Positions 1-11,791 of a stretch of DNA of 64,000 bases are shown piece after piece. Both the position numbers and the translations under genes were made by a program. The stretch is from Pholis gunnellus (Eukaryota; Chordata; Actinopteri; Perciformes; Pholidae): contig OU342810.1 in assembly GCA_910591455.2 (NCBI GenBank), positions 372,001 through 436,000 on the forward strand, written 5' to 3'. The first letter of the stretch is position 1. Every line of letters begins with the position of its first letter. The notes beneath the pieces are model-generated. The model searched no databases and had not been told where the DNA came from. It saw only the letters and a list, made by a program, of their open reading frames with translations.

Positions 1-93
1 GGCCCCACGCTACGTCTCCGGTTGTTGCGGGAGAGAAAGTAGACGGACTCTCAGCGGACCCGCTCGTGGCGGCGGAAACAAAGAACAGAACGA

Positions 94-184
94 ATTCTTC
101 TTCTTCTTTTTTTTTTCTTCGTTTTATGGCGGATGGCATCCAGTGAAAGGTGCATTCCCGCCACCTACTGTAGTGGAGTGTGGA
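94..184 (-). mobile_element. 3' terminal segment of a LINE with (GAA)n-type tail
   Basis: Read on the minus strand, this stretch runs through GGTGGCGGGAATGCACC, a CCGCCATAAAAC core and an A/GAA-rich tail (94-120). A closely similar segment in the same orientation lies at 60201-60258, so it is a dispersed element end. I read it as the 3' terminus of the LINE whose coding relic is at 1190-2045, with the pentamer array in between. Linking the two is inference from order and orientation. Positions 1-93 hold nothing I recognise. Confidence 0.55.
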
Positions 185-200
185 CCAGAGTAACCTATCC

Positions 201-1160
201 CCTAACCTAACCTAAACTAACCTAACCTAACCTAACCTAACCTAAACTAAACTAACCTAACCTAAACTAAACTAACCTAAACTAACCTAACCTAAACTAA
301 CCTAACCTAACATAAACTAACCTAACATAAACTAACCTAACCTAACCTAACCTAACATAAACTAACCTAAACTAACCTAACCTAACATAAACTAACCTAA
401 CCTAACATAAACTAACCTAACCTAACCTAAACTAACCTAACATAAACTAACCTAAACTAACCTAACCTAACATAAACTAACCTAAACTAACCTAACCTAA
501 CATAAACTAACCTAACATAAACTAAACTAACCTAAACTAACCTAACCTAACATAAACTAACCTAACATAAACTAACCTAAACTAACCTAACCTAAACTAA
601 ACTAAACTAACCTAACCTAAACTAACCTAACCTAAACTAAACTAACCTAACCTAACATAAACTAACCTAACCTAAACTAACCTAACCTAACATAAACTAA
701 CCTAACCTAACCTAAACTAACCTAACCTAAACTAAACTAACCTAACCTAACATAAACTAACCTAAACTAACCTAACATAAACTAACCTAACCTAACCTAA
801 CCTAACCTAAACTAACATAAACTAAACTAACCTAACATAAACTAAACTAACCTAACATAAACTAACCTAACCTAACCTAACCTAAACTAAACTAAACTAA
901 ACTAAACTAACCTAACATAAACTAAACTAACCTAACATAAACTAAACTAACCTAACATAAACTAACCTAACATAAACTAAACTAACCTAACATAAACTAA
1001 CCTAACATAAACTAAACTAACCTAACATAAACTAAACTAACCTAACATAAACTAAACTAACCTAACATAAACTAACCTAACATAAACTAAACTAACCTAA
1101 CATAAACTAAACTAACCTAACATAAACTAAACTAACCTAACCTAAACTAAACTAAACTAA
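201..1160. repeat. Pentanucleotide array of CCTAA, ACTAA and CATAA
   Basis: The array is 960 bp, exactly 192 pentamers, and every unit ends in TAA. Only the first two bases vary (CC, AC or CA), and I see no insertion or deletion anywhere. In the right half a 20-bp higher-order unit (CATAA ACTAA ACTAA CCTAA) recurs. On the minus strand the units read TTAGG, TTAGT and TTATG. TTAGG is the arthropod telomere motif, but the vertebrate telomere is TTAGGG, so this is not a vertebrate telomere. It sits between a LINE coding relic and a LINE 3' end. Confidence 0.95.
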
Positions 1161-1189
1161 AACAAAATGGAGATCCATCATTTCGGTGA

Positions 1190-2045
1190 TTTAAATTCTT
1201 TTGCTCAATCCTGTTTCTTTCACGTATTGTAGTAAATGTCCTGCCCCAAAGGTTAATGCCTCTTTTAGGTTTAGTTCCTCAACTCCCAGCCTCCTCTTCA
1301 ACCTGTCTCGCTCAAGTGTGAATTTCTGGCAATGACAAATGATATGGTCTACAGATTCTGGTACTTGACAGTGCTCACATAGTCCTGTTGGGTGTTTATT
1401 TATTAGATACATTGTTTTGTTCAGACTTGTGTGCCCAATCCTCAGTCTGGTTAATATGTTTTCTTCTATGGTACTTCTTCTAGATGGCCTCCCTTTGCCA
1501 ACTTCTCTCTGAACAGCATACAGATGTCTTCCTGTTTCTCCTACATCCCAACTATGCTGCCATTCCTTAATAATGTTTCTTTTGATTATTGATTTCTGCT
1601 TTGCTGAGTAAAATGTCTGTCTTGTGCTGCCTTTCTAAAGCTTGTTTTGCTAATTTATCTGCTCTTTCGTTTCCTTTTACCCCTCTGTGTGCTGGTACAT
1701 AAATGCTACTAAAATACCCATATTCTTAAGTCGGAACAGTGTTTCATATATTTCATTAATTAAATCCTGCCTGCTATGGGATGTGAATGATTGTAATGAG
1801 GATAGTGCTGAACTAGAATCTGAACAGACAATGACCTTTTGGATCCGAACCGCCTCTACCCACTGCAGTGCTGTTAAAATGGCCAACGTCTCAACTGTAT
1901 AAACAGACAGATGATCTGATGTTCTCCTTTTGACTTCATATTGCAAGGTTGGTATGGTGAGCGCAAAACCATTTCTACCTGTATTAGGATTATGGATTTT
2001 GATCCATAACAGAACAAATTGCCAGCAGGTGCATCTTTTCACCTA
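1190..2045 (-). pseudogene. LINE ORF2 C-terminal relic: RNase H domain and zinc knuckle
   Basis: Minus-strand frames encode an RNase H-like stretch with the glutamate in VETLAILTALQW and the aspartate in VCSDSSSAL, followed by FMYQHTEG, where the family usually has a PAH-type motif. A one-base loss near 1680 shifts the frame; the sense continues in another frame with ERADKLAKQ. Farther on come RLRIGHTSLN and a CX2CX7HX4C zinc knuckle beginning CEHC. This order (RNase H, then a C-terminal CCHC) is that of I/Nimb-type LINEs, some of which are common in fishes. The reverse transcriptase is absent, so the copy is 5' truncated and broken. Clade assignment is inference. Confidence 0.75.
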
Positions 2046-2099
2046 ATCAGGGCCCGTGCACCCCATTACCGGTCTGGTGGACCCAATCATTTCCCCCCG

Positions 2100-4242
2100 T
2101 CAGTTCCACTTGGTTACAATACAAAGGTAAATAGACAAAGAAACAAATAAAAACAAAAATATCAATGTAAGTCACATTTTATCAATTAATTAATGCCTAC
2201 ATTTATTTCCTTTTTTGTACATTTGTACTTTTCTTTTGGCAGATTCCATCCTCCACAGACAAATGTCTGGATATTAAGATTAAAACTATTTATACCACTG
2301 TTTTTATTTTCTTTAGCCGATAGCTCTTTATGTCATGCTGCCATGGATGAACAGATAGTAATCAACACAATGTCTGTTGATTATGAGACAAGATCTGAAG
2401 TTTTCTTTTATTGAAATGGATTAATTTCTCCTTGATGGACTTTAGAAAGAGTACGTTATGGTGCTTCCAGCAGTGTGTGTATGTTATAATGCAAACTGTT
2501 TCAGGTGACAGGTTAACGTAGCATGAACGTATAACATGCAGCTCTCCTACATGTAATACGTTCATGCTGCCGTCTGTATGAATGGCTGACATGCGAGCAG
2601 ACTTTTATCACCCTGGTAACTGTGAAGGCCATAGCAAATGATTCAATTCATTTCGTTTATCACCTTGTATCTTTTACGTGTTGGCAAGCACTTTTTCTGT
2701 GCTGGGTGAGAAAAAGTGACATCCTTAGTGGATTTGAAGTATCTATGTAGGTGACTAGACATAAACACACTGCAGCAGAAGAATGAAGCCTCACTGTCTG
2801 CTTCAACTTCTGACTGTCCAGCCAGCTCTCAAGAATATCGCAGACACCTGTGAAATACCTCATCTGCTGTCATCTTTCAACATGTCTGTCTCTGGAGAAT
2901 CTATGTCCCTCCATGTATTTCCTAACAGGGTTTGTATTTATCATCCGGCACTACGGTTTACACCAATAAATTTGTCCATTATTGCCCAACAACTCCAGCA
3001 GTGTCTATATCTACATAGTATCTTGTTTGTTAGCGTGTGTCGCCACCACATTTATGAATCACCTGGTTCTGCTCAGAGTAACAACAACAATGTACAAACC
3101 TGGCAACTCCACTGTGAGGACAGTTTCCTTTGTTGAGATGTTGCACCACCATTGCTCCACCCAGGAGTTGTTAGAGTTGGAGCAACCCCAAATCTTCCAA
3201 AGACCAAGAAGTATTTCTCTCGCCAATTTCCCTGAACTCATCCTTACAGGTCCCGGTCTAACCTAGAGGAAGGTGGATGGTGGACTTTACATTGGATTGA
3301 AGGACGACTCTGCTCTCCACTGAGCCACAGTCAGTTCAAACTGAAGGCTGTAATTACTATAGGGTTTGCACAAAATTATACAATATATGAAGAAATCAGA
3401 ATGTATGTTAAAAAGCAAATATTTAAAGGTGGTTGTATAAGCACTATAAACTGACCACAGGTCTGTTGCTGTAGAAAAGTGGGCGTCTGTACGTCGGAGT
3501 TGTTGGTATAATGTTGGGATTGCAGTTTGGCTGAAGTATTCTCGCCCCATCGAGACATAAGGTGACCTCTAGTCCCGTGGTTTAATCATGGATGTGACTT
3601 CCTTCTCGACTGTCTGTAGCAGGACCGTGTCCTTCAGGGGTGGATTGTTGTTGCGTTCATACTGTCGCTCCACCGCTTCCTTTTCCCGTCATGTGCAGTG
3701 TCTCATGCAAATGTCTCTTCGATCGAAGTCTGACCTTTGACTTCACTGTTTCACTGGCGCTACTGACGGCCTCGAGTCCGACACGTTCTGTATTGAGGTG
3801 ACGGGCGTGGCTAATGTTAGCGCCACTGGAAACAACAGTGGCTACTTAGAATGATTTTAAACCAAAAACAGAGCTCCTCTCCAGGACAGAAGTTCTTCTC
3901 GAGAGCATCTCCGGTTTCTCTTTCTTCATCCTCCACCTCTCTTTTCTGTTCTTAAATGTGTAGTAGTGACAGAGCCTCTCCAAGCTGTTCAGACTGTTAT
4001 GCTGCTAGCTGTCCGCTATAATGTTACCCAGCATGCCGTTCGGTGTTGAAAAGTTGTAAATGTAAACTTATTATCAAATGTCTTACAAAGATCTAACCAT
4101 AAGTGAGACGGGTGTGCAGTTAGTCAATGCAACCGAAGGGTTCTCGGCTGTTGCGCCCTTTACGGCCATTTTCCAGTATGGTGGTATATGAAAATGTATA
4201 TTGTAAGGGAAAAATAACCGGCATACCATATGAAACAGAATA
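2100..4242. other. No recognised gene or repeat
   Basis: About 2.1 kb of AT-leaning sequence. The open frames here are short and I recognise none of them. The right edge is the target site of the Gypsy insertion. Confidence 0.5.
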
Positions 4243-4951
4243 CTGCCTGTAATGTTTCTGTATTGTAATTATGACCCAGACGAACAACGACTTGATTCAA
4301 TGCAACAGGCTTTTATTCCGAGGATCGTATACACCAGTGGCGGGCCGTCAGGGCCTGCAAAGCCTTCTCTGCTGGCCTAAACAGAATCACAAAGTTATAG
4401 CCATTTTATAATTTTATATTTTTTCTTAAATACATTTAATTTTTTCTTATATGTATTATAATTTATACAAATATTTTTCCATTATCTCATTTTCTCATTG
4501 CACAGCTACTGTCTTCCTCAGTTGCTCTGCTTCCAGTGCAGCTTGTTTTAAGTAGAGCTTTTATCCAATCAGATTTCACCTCTGTGTCTCTAGGTAGAAG
4601 AGAGGCCCCAGGCCTGCAGACTCACCAGTGCCTCCATGTGCAGTTTAAGTGAATGGGGACGATATTGTTGATTGACATAGTCTTCAACCAATCAGATCTT
4701 TAGTTTGAGATTCTTAGACGCGAGCGGCTTGCAGGCCTACAGCTACGTCAGCATTACTGCAGCTCAGAATCCAGGTGCAGCTCTGCCACAAGGTGCATAG
4801 TGTGCTGTGATTGGTCAGTGGGCGAGCACGTGACTAAAGTGAAACCTATGCTTGCTAGCAGAACTTAGGTTGTAGCAGTCAAGTGGAATGATATAGAAGA
4901 AATTATGGCAAATTGTGTTTTTTTTTACCTAGCTTTGTTTTTTAACATCAA

Positions 4952-5145
4952 ATGGCGGAAGGAGGAGAAACGGATTTAGTGGCGGAGTCACTGGGAACGC
5001 TTTTCTCAAGAAGGACATTTCATGACAAACTGGACAGTAAGAAATGACCCCACAGCTAGCAGCCCTGACCAGCCAGGAAAAGGATTTGTATGCAGCGTCG
5101 GAGAAGCGTTGCACATGTTATGGCTGTGAATGTGTTTCATTTTAA
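4952..5145 (+). pseudogene. N-terminal remnant of a hAT (TTF zinc-finger type) transposase
   Basis: The ATG at 4952 opens a frame reading MAEGGETDL and GTLFSRRTFHDKLD, then stops at 5047. A one-base shift restores a sensible frame that reads TPQLAAL and ends with a cysteine cluster, CTCYGCEC, before a stop at 5145. The pattern resembles the start of hAT transposases with a TTF/ZMYM-like zinc finger. The match is from memory of the family, and the catalytic region is missing. Confidence 0.45.
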
Positions 5146-5267
5146 CTGAGCGTCGGTACTTTTGGAGAGACTCGAGTGGATCTACAACTCAACGACCACG
5201 TTCGCAGGGAAACAGCTCCACAACCGCGGCCCGCCCTTCGCCGGTCCACGGCCAAAGACGACCAGCG

Positions 5268-5368
5268 ATGGCGGCGGAAGACCGACAACCGACCGGCAGC
5301 GGAAGACAACCGACCGGCAGCGGAAGACGACCGAACGGCGGCGGAAGACCGACGACGACCGGCGAAAT
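5268..5368. repeat. GC-rich minisatellite, about 21-bp unit
   Basis: Roughly four to five copies of a unit close to ACCGACCGGCAGCGGAAGAC lie inside the hAT element. The unit is a multiple of three, so several frames stay open; I do not regard these as genes. Confidence 0.8.
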
Positions 5369-6036
5369 ACAACTGGGGAGGCTCGACTGGCGTCGATGAA
5401 TGGAGAAGGACTTCTTACTGGAACTGATGTACTGGGATTAAACTCTGTCAACAAAGAAAGGAGGATAGACAGCATTTGGTAAGTGAAGTTTGTTTGTTTA
5501 CCTCTACAGTTACTACTGTTCATTTGTCAATCGAGGCGTTTTTATGAATAATATTTGAATGGCTCGTGCTCGTGTGGTGGAATGCGTGGATCCGCTGCAG
5601 GTCTGCTGGATTGATTTGTTGCTTTGTTGTCATACGAATATATGCGACTGCTCTTGTGAGTTTGTCATTGTGTTACATTGATTTGGACTATATTGTCCGT
5701 TAATGACGCAGCGTCCCGTCATGCTCGTATTCATGTATCTGCACTCTGCTTTTCGTGTTTTGTATGCTAGGTGTTGAGCTTCATGTAACATTTTATTTCA
5801 TTTGTCAAATGTTGCAGTGTTATGTGAATATGCGGCTTTTACACAAAACAAATAATAACCCGTAGCTGTGACGTCATAATTAGGTTATTAGAAGTGTAGG
5901 ACAGCACTGAAGGCCCAGGTATAAAATCCACGGCCCGCCACTGGTATACACGCTGTTAAGGCCGTCTTGCTGACTGCTTGTATATCTATCTCTCGTACCG
6001 CCCACAAGGTGGCGTGGTTCTACCGTGAACATCACA

Positions 6037-6054
6037 TTACCCTTTTTTTATTTT
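6037..6054 (-). other. Gypsy polypurine tract
   Basis: Directly upstream of the 3' LTR on the minus strand is an A-rich run ending AAAAAAAGGGTAA. Its position and composition fit the plus-strand primer site of an LTR retrotransposon. Confidence 0.6.
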
Positions 6055-6282
6055 TAAAGAAATACCAACATAAAACGTGACATTCTTAAACTAGGCTTGC
6101 TCTCACATATTATTCAAACTTCAACAACTCTATTTGCTGTACTGAACATTGTAGTCATCTAGAGGTATGGCAGCTCTGTATTAACGGTATTCCTTAAAAC
6201 GTAGATTTTACACTCTATGCTAAACATTTCTAAAGGAAAATCATTTAACTTTCAGTGCAAGTAGAAACATATTACATTTTAC

Positions 6283-6356
6283 AGAGAGATATAAAATAAA
6301 GTAAGATATAAAATAAAGTGAAATATAAAATAAAGTGAAATATAAAATAAAGTGCA
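6283..6356 (-). repeat. LINE 3' tail, about 18-bp tandem units
   Basis: About four imperfect copies of ATATAAAATAAAGTGAA occur in tandem at the LINE's 3' end. A short repeated tail of this kind is expected for L2/CR1-group elements. Confidence 0.7.
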
Positions 6357-6453
6357 CAAACGAACAGATAACAGGACTATAAACAACGAACAGATAACAG
6401 TACTATAAACAAGTGAGATGTGTATTGTAAAAGTGTAGAGTGTAATAGAAGGG

Positions 6454-8862
6454 ATAGAAGGGATGCAGGGGAGTGACCGGTAGGAATTTGTCCTGGGGAT
6501 GACAGAGTCAGTGGGGTCCCGGGCTCTGTTAATGTGCCCGACTGCGGAAGGGAAGAAGCTGTTCATGTGGCGTGAGGTCTTGGTCCTGATGGACCTCAGC
6601 TTCCTGCCAGATGGGAGGGGCACGAACAGATTGTGTCCAGGGTGAGAGGGCTCGGCTACAATCTTTCTTGCTCGCTTCAGGGTCCTTGAAGCGAATAAGT
6701 CCTGGAGGGACGGCAGATTGCGGCCAATCACCCTCCCGACAGAGCGAATGATGGAGACCGTGATGGAGGAGCAGAGGATGGACTCAATGATGGCTGTGTA
6801 GAAGTGAACCATCATTGTCTTTGGCAGGTTGAATTTCTTCAGCTGCCTCAGGAAGTACATCCTCTGCTGAGCCTTCTTTGTGATGGAGCTGATGTTCGGC
6901 TCCCACTTGAGGTCCTGGGATATGAGTCCAGGAAGCGGAAGGACTCCACCGCGTCGACGGGGGAGTCACACAGGGTGATGGGGGCTGGTGGGGCTGCATT
7001 CTTCTGGAAATCCACAACCATCTCCACTGTCTTTAGAGCGTTGAGCTCCAAGTTGTTCAGACTGCACCAGGTCACCAGATGGTCAGTCTCCCACCTGTAG
7101 GTGGACTCATCCCCACCAGAGATGAGTCCAATGAGGGTGGTGTCATCTGTGAACTTCAGGAGCTTGGCGGACTGGTGACTGGAGGTGCAGCTGTTGGTGT
7201 ACAGGGAGAAGAGCAGAGGGGAAAGAACGCAGCCTTGGGGGGAACCGGTGCTGATGGTCCAGGAGGCTGAAACGTGTTTTCCCAGCTTGACGTGCTGCTT
7301 CCTGTCAGACAGGAAGTCTGTGATCCACTTGCAGGTGGAGTTGGGCACGTGCAGCTGGGAGAGCTTGTCATGCAGCAAAGACGGGATGATGGTGTTAAAG
7401 GCAGAGCTGAAGTCCACAAACAGGATCCTGGCGTAGGTTCCAGGGGAGTCCAGATGCTGGAGGATGAAATGAAGGGCCAAGTTGACTGCGTCATCTACAG
7501 ACCTGTTGGCTCTGTAGGCGAACTGCAGGGGGTCCAGGAGTGGGTCGGTGAGGGTTTTAATGTGGGACAGGACCAGGTGCTCAAAAGACTTCATGACCAC
7601 AGAGGTCAGGGCGACGAGCCTGTAGTCATTGAGTCCTGTGATCCTTGGTTTTTTGGGGACGGGCATGATGGTGGAGACCTTAAAGCAGGCTGGTACGTGG
7701 CATGTCTCCAGGGAGGTGTTGAAGATGTCTGTAAACACTGGAGACAGCTGATCAGCACAATGCTTCAGGGTGAAGGGGGAGACAGAGTCTGGGCCGGCTG
7801 CTTTGCGTGGGTTTTGTTTTTTAAAAAGCCTGTTGACGTCTCTCTCCAGAATAGAGAGTCGTCACTGGGGAGGGGGGTGGGGGGGACACTTGGATGGGTG
7901 ATACAGAGGCATGGGCCCCTACTGGGCTGGGGGAGGGGGACCTGGTGGTCTGGGGCTGGTTGATGGAGCTGTGGGGGATGGAGTCAGGGCTGTCCCATTG
8001 TCCATCAAAGCGACAGTAGAACTCGTTCAGCTCGTCCGCCAGGCGGAGGTCATTCATGGAGTGTGAGGCTTTTGGCTTGTAGTTGGTGATCTGTCTGAGA
8101 CCTCTCCAGACAGAAGCAGAGTCGTTTGCTGAGAGCTGGTGTTGCAGTTTCTCAGAGTACAGTCGTTTAGCATCTCTCATCGCCTTGCTAAACCTGTACT
8201 TTGACTCTTTATATAAGTCCTTGTCCCCACTCCTAAATGCCTGATCCTTTTGCAGTCTTAGCTGTCTGAGTTCTGCTGTGAACCAGGGTTTGTCGTTGTT
8301 GTAACTCACCCTGGTGCTTGATGGAACACAGCTGTTCTCACAGAAGCTGATGTATGAAGTTACAGCCTCTGTGTACTCATCCAGACTGTTGGAAGCAATC
8401 CTGAAAACATCCCAGTCTGTACGGTCCAAGCACGCCCGAAGATCCCCCAGAGCTTCACTGGTCCACTTCTTGAATTTCCTCACCACAGGTTTACAGAGCT
8501 TTAGTTTCTGCCTGTATGCAGGAATCAGATGGACCATGACGTGGTCAGAGTCCCAGTGCAGCACGAGGGACGGAGTGATAGGCCCCGCTGATTGTTGTGT
8601 AGCAGTGGTCCAGAATGTTCTCCTCTCTGGTTGGGCATTTAATTGACTGTCTGTATTTGGGGAGTTCATGGCTGAGGTTTCCTTTGGTAAAGTCACCAAA
8701 GACAATAACTAAGGAGTCCGGGTTGGTCCGCTCCACACACCGTATCTGTTCGGCGAGTATCCGCTGTGCCTCCTGCATGTTACCCTGCGGCGGCATGTAA
8801 ACACCAACCAGTATGAATGAAGCAAACTCACGGGGGGAGTAGAAGGGTTTGCAGGTATTAGA
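6454..8862 (-). pseudogene. LINE ORF2 relic: endonuclease end and reverse transcriptase
   Basis: Minus-strand pieces read through the end of an APE-type endonuclease (VIFGDFTKGN, then ILDHCYTTISGAY), a linker, and a reverse transcriptase with motif A FVDFSSAF, motif B SPQGCVLSPLLF and motif C FTDDTTLIG, where the usual residue before DD is changed. The C-terminal region continues MYFLRQLKKFNLP and LPSGRKLRSIRTKTSRH. Frames break near 8700, between 7821 and 7738, and near 6930. The endonuclease start is fused in frame to Gypsy integrase sequence upstream. The copy is dead. Confidence 0.85.
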
Positions 8863-8869
8863 GGCATCA

Positions 8870-11791
8870 CTGTAATCACAATCACCATCATCAGGATCTG
8901 GTGAGATGTCCACTACTTCTGGAGTGATCTTCTTGAACAATGAAGAATTCCTGACAATGAAGTGGCCATTTCTGGCTGCTGTGATCATGGAGCCTTTGAC
9001 TCTGATCACCGTGTATGGCTTACTGTTATATGGTGTGGTGAGCTTGTTGTGCTTGGGCTGACGATTAAGCACAGCGTCACCTGGAGTGAGAGTGTGTGGT
9101 GTAGCATTACGATGAGAGTCTGCATGAGATTTCATCTTGGCTTTAGCCTTGTTGTTTCTTGCTCTCACTTCAGAGTCTGAACAGTTACTTGCAGTTTGAG
9201 TGATTGAAGGAATCTTTGTGTACACCTTGCATTGGAACAACAGTTCAGCAGGTGAGCTTTCTGTTGTGCTGTGAGGTGTGGATCGATACTCACATAGAAA
9301 AATGTTCAGTTGTTGTTTCCAGGGAATGCCTTGTGTTTCGGCCACACGAATAGCTTTGCCTGGAGTGCGCATGAATCTTTCAGCTGTAGCATTAGCTTGA
9401 GGCCACAGCAGTGTGATCCGGCGGTGGTGGAATCCTAGATGATCGGCAAACTGGTCACTGTTGAATGGGGGACCATTATCAGTTTTCACAACTCTGGGGA
9501 TCCCAAACATGGAGAAAACTTTCTCCATGAATGACTGTGTTAGCCTAGGTTGACCGTACGCTCTCTACAACTGGGTAGCATGTGTAATCATCCGTGATGA
9601 CAAGCAAGTACTCTCCAGTTGGAAGTGGTCCATAGAAGTCTGCACTAACACTATGCCAAGGAGCTTCTGGCAGAACGGACATTTCTAGTGGCTCAGTATG
9701 TGCAACTGGCGTGTTGGCTTGACATGCAAGACAACTGCGTACTACTGCTTCTGCTTTGCGATCAATGTCTGGAAACCAAACCTTGGTTCTGAGTAGGGAT
9801 TTGGTTTTGACAATGCCTTGATTTCCTTCATGGGCTAGCTGTAACACTCTATCTTGTAGGGCTGTGGGAATTACTATTCTAGTGCCCTGCAGTACAATGT
9901 CTGATGCATGTCTGCTAACTTGTCTGAATTGCTTTAATATGTCAGCATTTCGTGACTTGTCACTCTGGTGCCATGTGTTGTGTCTGATGTGAGCACTAAT
10001 CTCTTGAAGGGTTGGATCTGCGAGTGTCTCTCTTGATCTCTGTGAGTGTCATGGCTTTAGGTGTTGCATGACTTGCGATGAAGTTCACATATTCCTCTGC
10101 TACCTTTGCTGCACGTGTAATGTCAGCTGTCTGAGACAAGATAGGATGGCGAGACATATAGTCAGCTGGGTTGTCGGCTCCCTTTCGGGTATTCCACCTT
10201 GAAGATGTAGGGCTGAATCCTCAGTCCCCATCTCTCAATCCTGGTGGGTGGTTTTGACCTGGGATTGTTCCATATGATTTCCAGTGCTTTGTGATATGTC
10301 ACTAGAGTTAAAGGATGACCATAGCTGTACAGGTGGAAATGCTCACAGCTCCACACATTGGCCAGCGCTTCCTTTTCTGTTTGGGAGTATCTCCTCTCCA
10401 CATCGCTGAGACCGACTTTCATAAGCTAGCATGTACTTCACCCCTTTTTCATCTTTTTGGCAGAGGATTGCACCCAGTCCAACAGGGCTAGCATCCACAA
10501 TCAGTTCTGTCTCTCTTCCAGGGTAAAAGTATGACATGGTAATGTCACTGGTTAGACTGTCTTTCAGTGTCTGTAATGCAACTTGCTGTTCTGGGCCCCA
10601 TACCCAGGGTATGTCTTTTCTGGTGAGCTTGCGCAGTGGTTCTGAAATGGAGGAGAAGTCTTTGATAAATCTGGAGAAATAGTTGACCATGCCCAGCAGA
10701 CTTCTGATTTCACCTGGATTCTGGGGGTCTGCAGCTTGCTGAACTGCAATGACTTTCTTGGGATCAGCTGAGACACCCTCTGCAGAGAAGATGAAACCAA
10801 AGAACTCGAATCTGGACTTGTTGAACTCACATTTGTCACGATTGAGTGTGAGAATGCTTTCCCTGAGTCTCTGGAACAGTGCTCAGAGGTTGTTGTCATG
10901 TTCGGTCTGGGAGGCACCGTAGATGATGATGTCATCGCTGAGGTTTTTGACACCAGAGAGACCTTGCAGTGTTTGGCATATGGCATTTTGAAATACCTCA
11001 GCAGCAGACGATATGCCAAAACTCAGTCTCCTGTAGCTCCTCAATCCAAGGTGAGTGGTGAAGGTAGTGATGTATCTGCTATCTGGATGAAGCTGTAGCT
11101 GGTGGTATCCAGCTCTCAAATCCAGTTTGGAAAACACAGTTGCTCCATTCAACTCGTGTATCACATTGTCCATGGTGGGAGTGATGTGGCGTTCCCTCTC
11201 TATAGCCGTGTTAGCTTGGCGCATGTCAACACAAAGTCTTACTTTGTCAGGGTCTTTAGGCTTAGGAGGTGCGACAATAGGTGAGACCCATGGTGTCGGG
11301 CCAGTGACCTCCTTGATTATGTCATCTGCTTCCAGTTTCTGAAGCTCATCCTCAACCTTCTGGCGGATGTGGAACGGCACACATCGATGTGGTTGGCATG
11401 TAGGTTTAATGCCAGGATTTATGTGAAGCTTTACCTGAAAGTCTTTCAGTTTTCCGATCCCCTGAAACAATTCAGGATGACTCTCCACTAGCTCATCTGC
11501 GACTGTGCAGCTCTGTGGTGTGGATGATACTGCTGTGATGATTTTGATCAGTCCCAGTGCTTTGGAAGTTTTGTAACTGAGAACATTGAATCCATCCCCT
11601 TTAATTACAAAGAATGTGCACCTTGTCGTTTTCTGTCCTTTCTCCACACTACACTTGAAAGCACCACTGACAGGCAATGGAACCTTGGAGCGGAAGGGGT
11701 AGATCTTGGTGCTGGTGGGGCTTAGTTGTGGACTTGGAATCAATTCCTCGAAACTTGTTTCACTGACAGTTTGCTGAGGCTCCCGAATCAA
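8870..11791 (-). pseudogene. Gypsy pol relic: protease end, RT, RNase H, integrase
   Basis: The reverse transcriptase reads VRLCVDMRQANTAI, FSKLDLRAGYHQL and LSDDIIIYG, and is cut by one in-frame stop near 10883. The frame continues through NYFSRFIKDFSSISEPL into RNase H (VDASPVGLGAILCQ), shifts near 10420, and continues with TEKEALANVW; the later RNase H motif reads LVTYHKAL, where aspartate is usual. Integrase has a zinc region (LAHEGNQG, SCLACQ) lacking the second histidine, then catalytic positions in VSADFYGPLP, VKTDNGPPF and the AERF glutamate. Several stops and shifts make this inactive. Confidence 0.88.

Larger units (their letters stand above)
4335..5943 (+). mobile_element. hAT-superfamily transposon, internally deleted
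   Basis: The ends are inverted CAGTGGCGGGCCGT, flanked by a perfect 8-bp target duplication GTATACAC (4327-4334 and 5944-5951), as expected for hAT transposition. The element is 1609 bp, far shorter than an autonomous hAT. It keeps only a broken N-terminal transposase piece (4952-5145), followed by a GC-rich tandem repeat. It landed in the 3' LTR of the Gypsy element, so it is younger than that insertion. Confidence 0.92.
4248..6036 (-). repeat. Gypsy 3' LTR, split by a hAT element
   Basis: Without the hAT and its duplicated 8-bp target, this LTR is 172 bp against 165 bp for the 5' LTR. The difference is a 7-bp gap near 4300 (12945 in the partner). A few substitutions also separate the pair, so the insertion is not very recent. 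Confidence 0.93.
6279..8870 (-). mobile_element. 5'-truncated L2/CR1-group LINE inside the Gypsy element
   Basis: The element starts within the endonuclease domain near 8870 and runs to a short repeated tail near 6285-6356. It interrupts the Gypsy element between integrase and polypurine tract, so it inserted later. I did not find a clear target duplication. A second, smaller relic of the same family lies on the plus strand at 41268-41778. The clade name is a family-level judgement; Rex1 is an alternative in the same group. Confidence 0.85.

Noticed and set aside
201..1160. Interstitial telomere
   Set aside because: The vertebrate telomere repeat is the hexamer TTAGGG; this array is a strict pentamer with several variants and lies against LINE sequence.
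5130..5523. Arg/Ser/Gly-rich proteins on both strands
   Set aside because: They come from the GC-rich 21-bp tandem repeat inside a hAT element.
7274..7963. 229-codon plus-strand gene
   Set aside because: It is the antisense shadow of the L2-group LINE reverse transcriptase.
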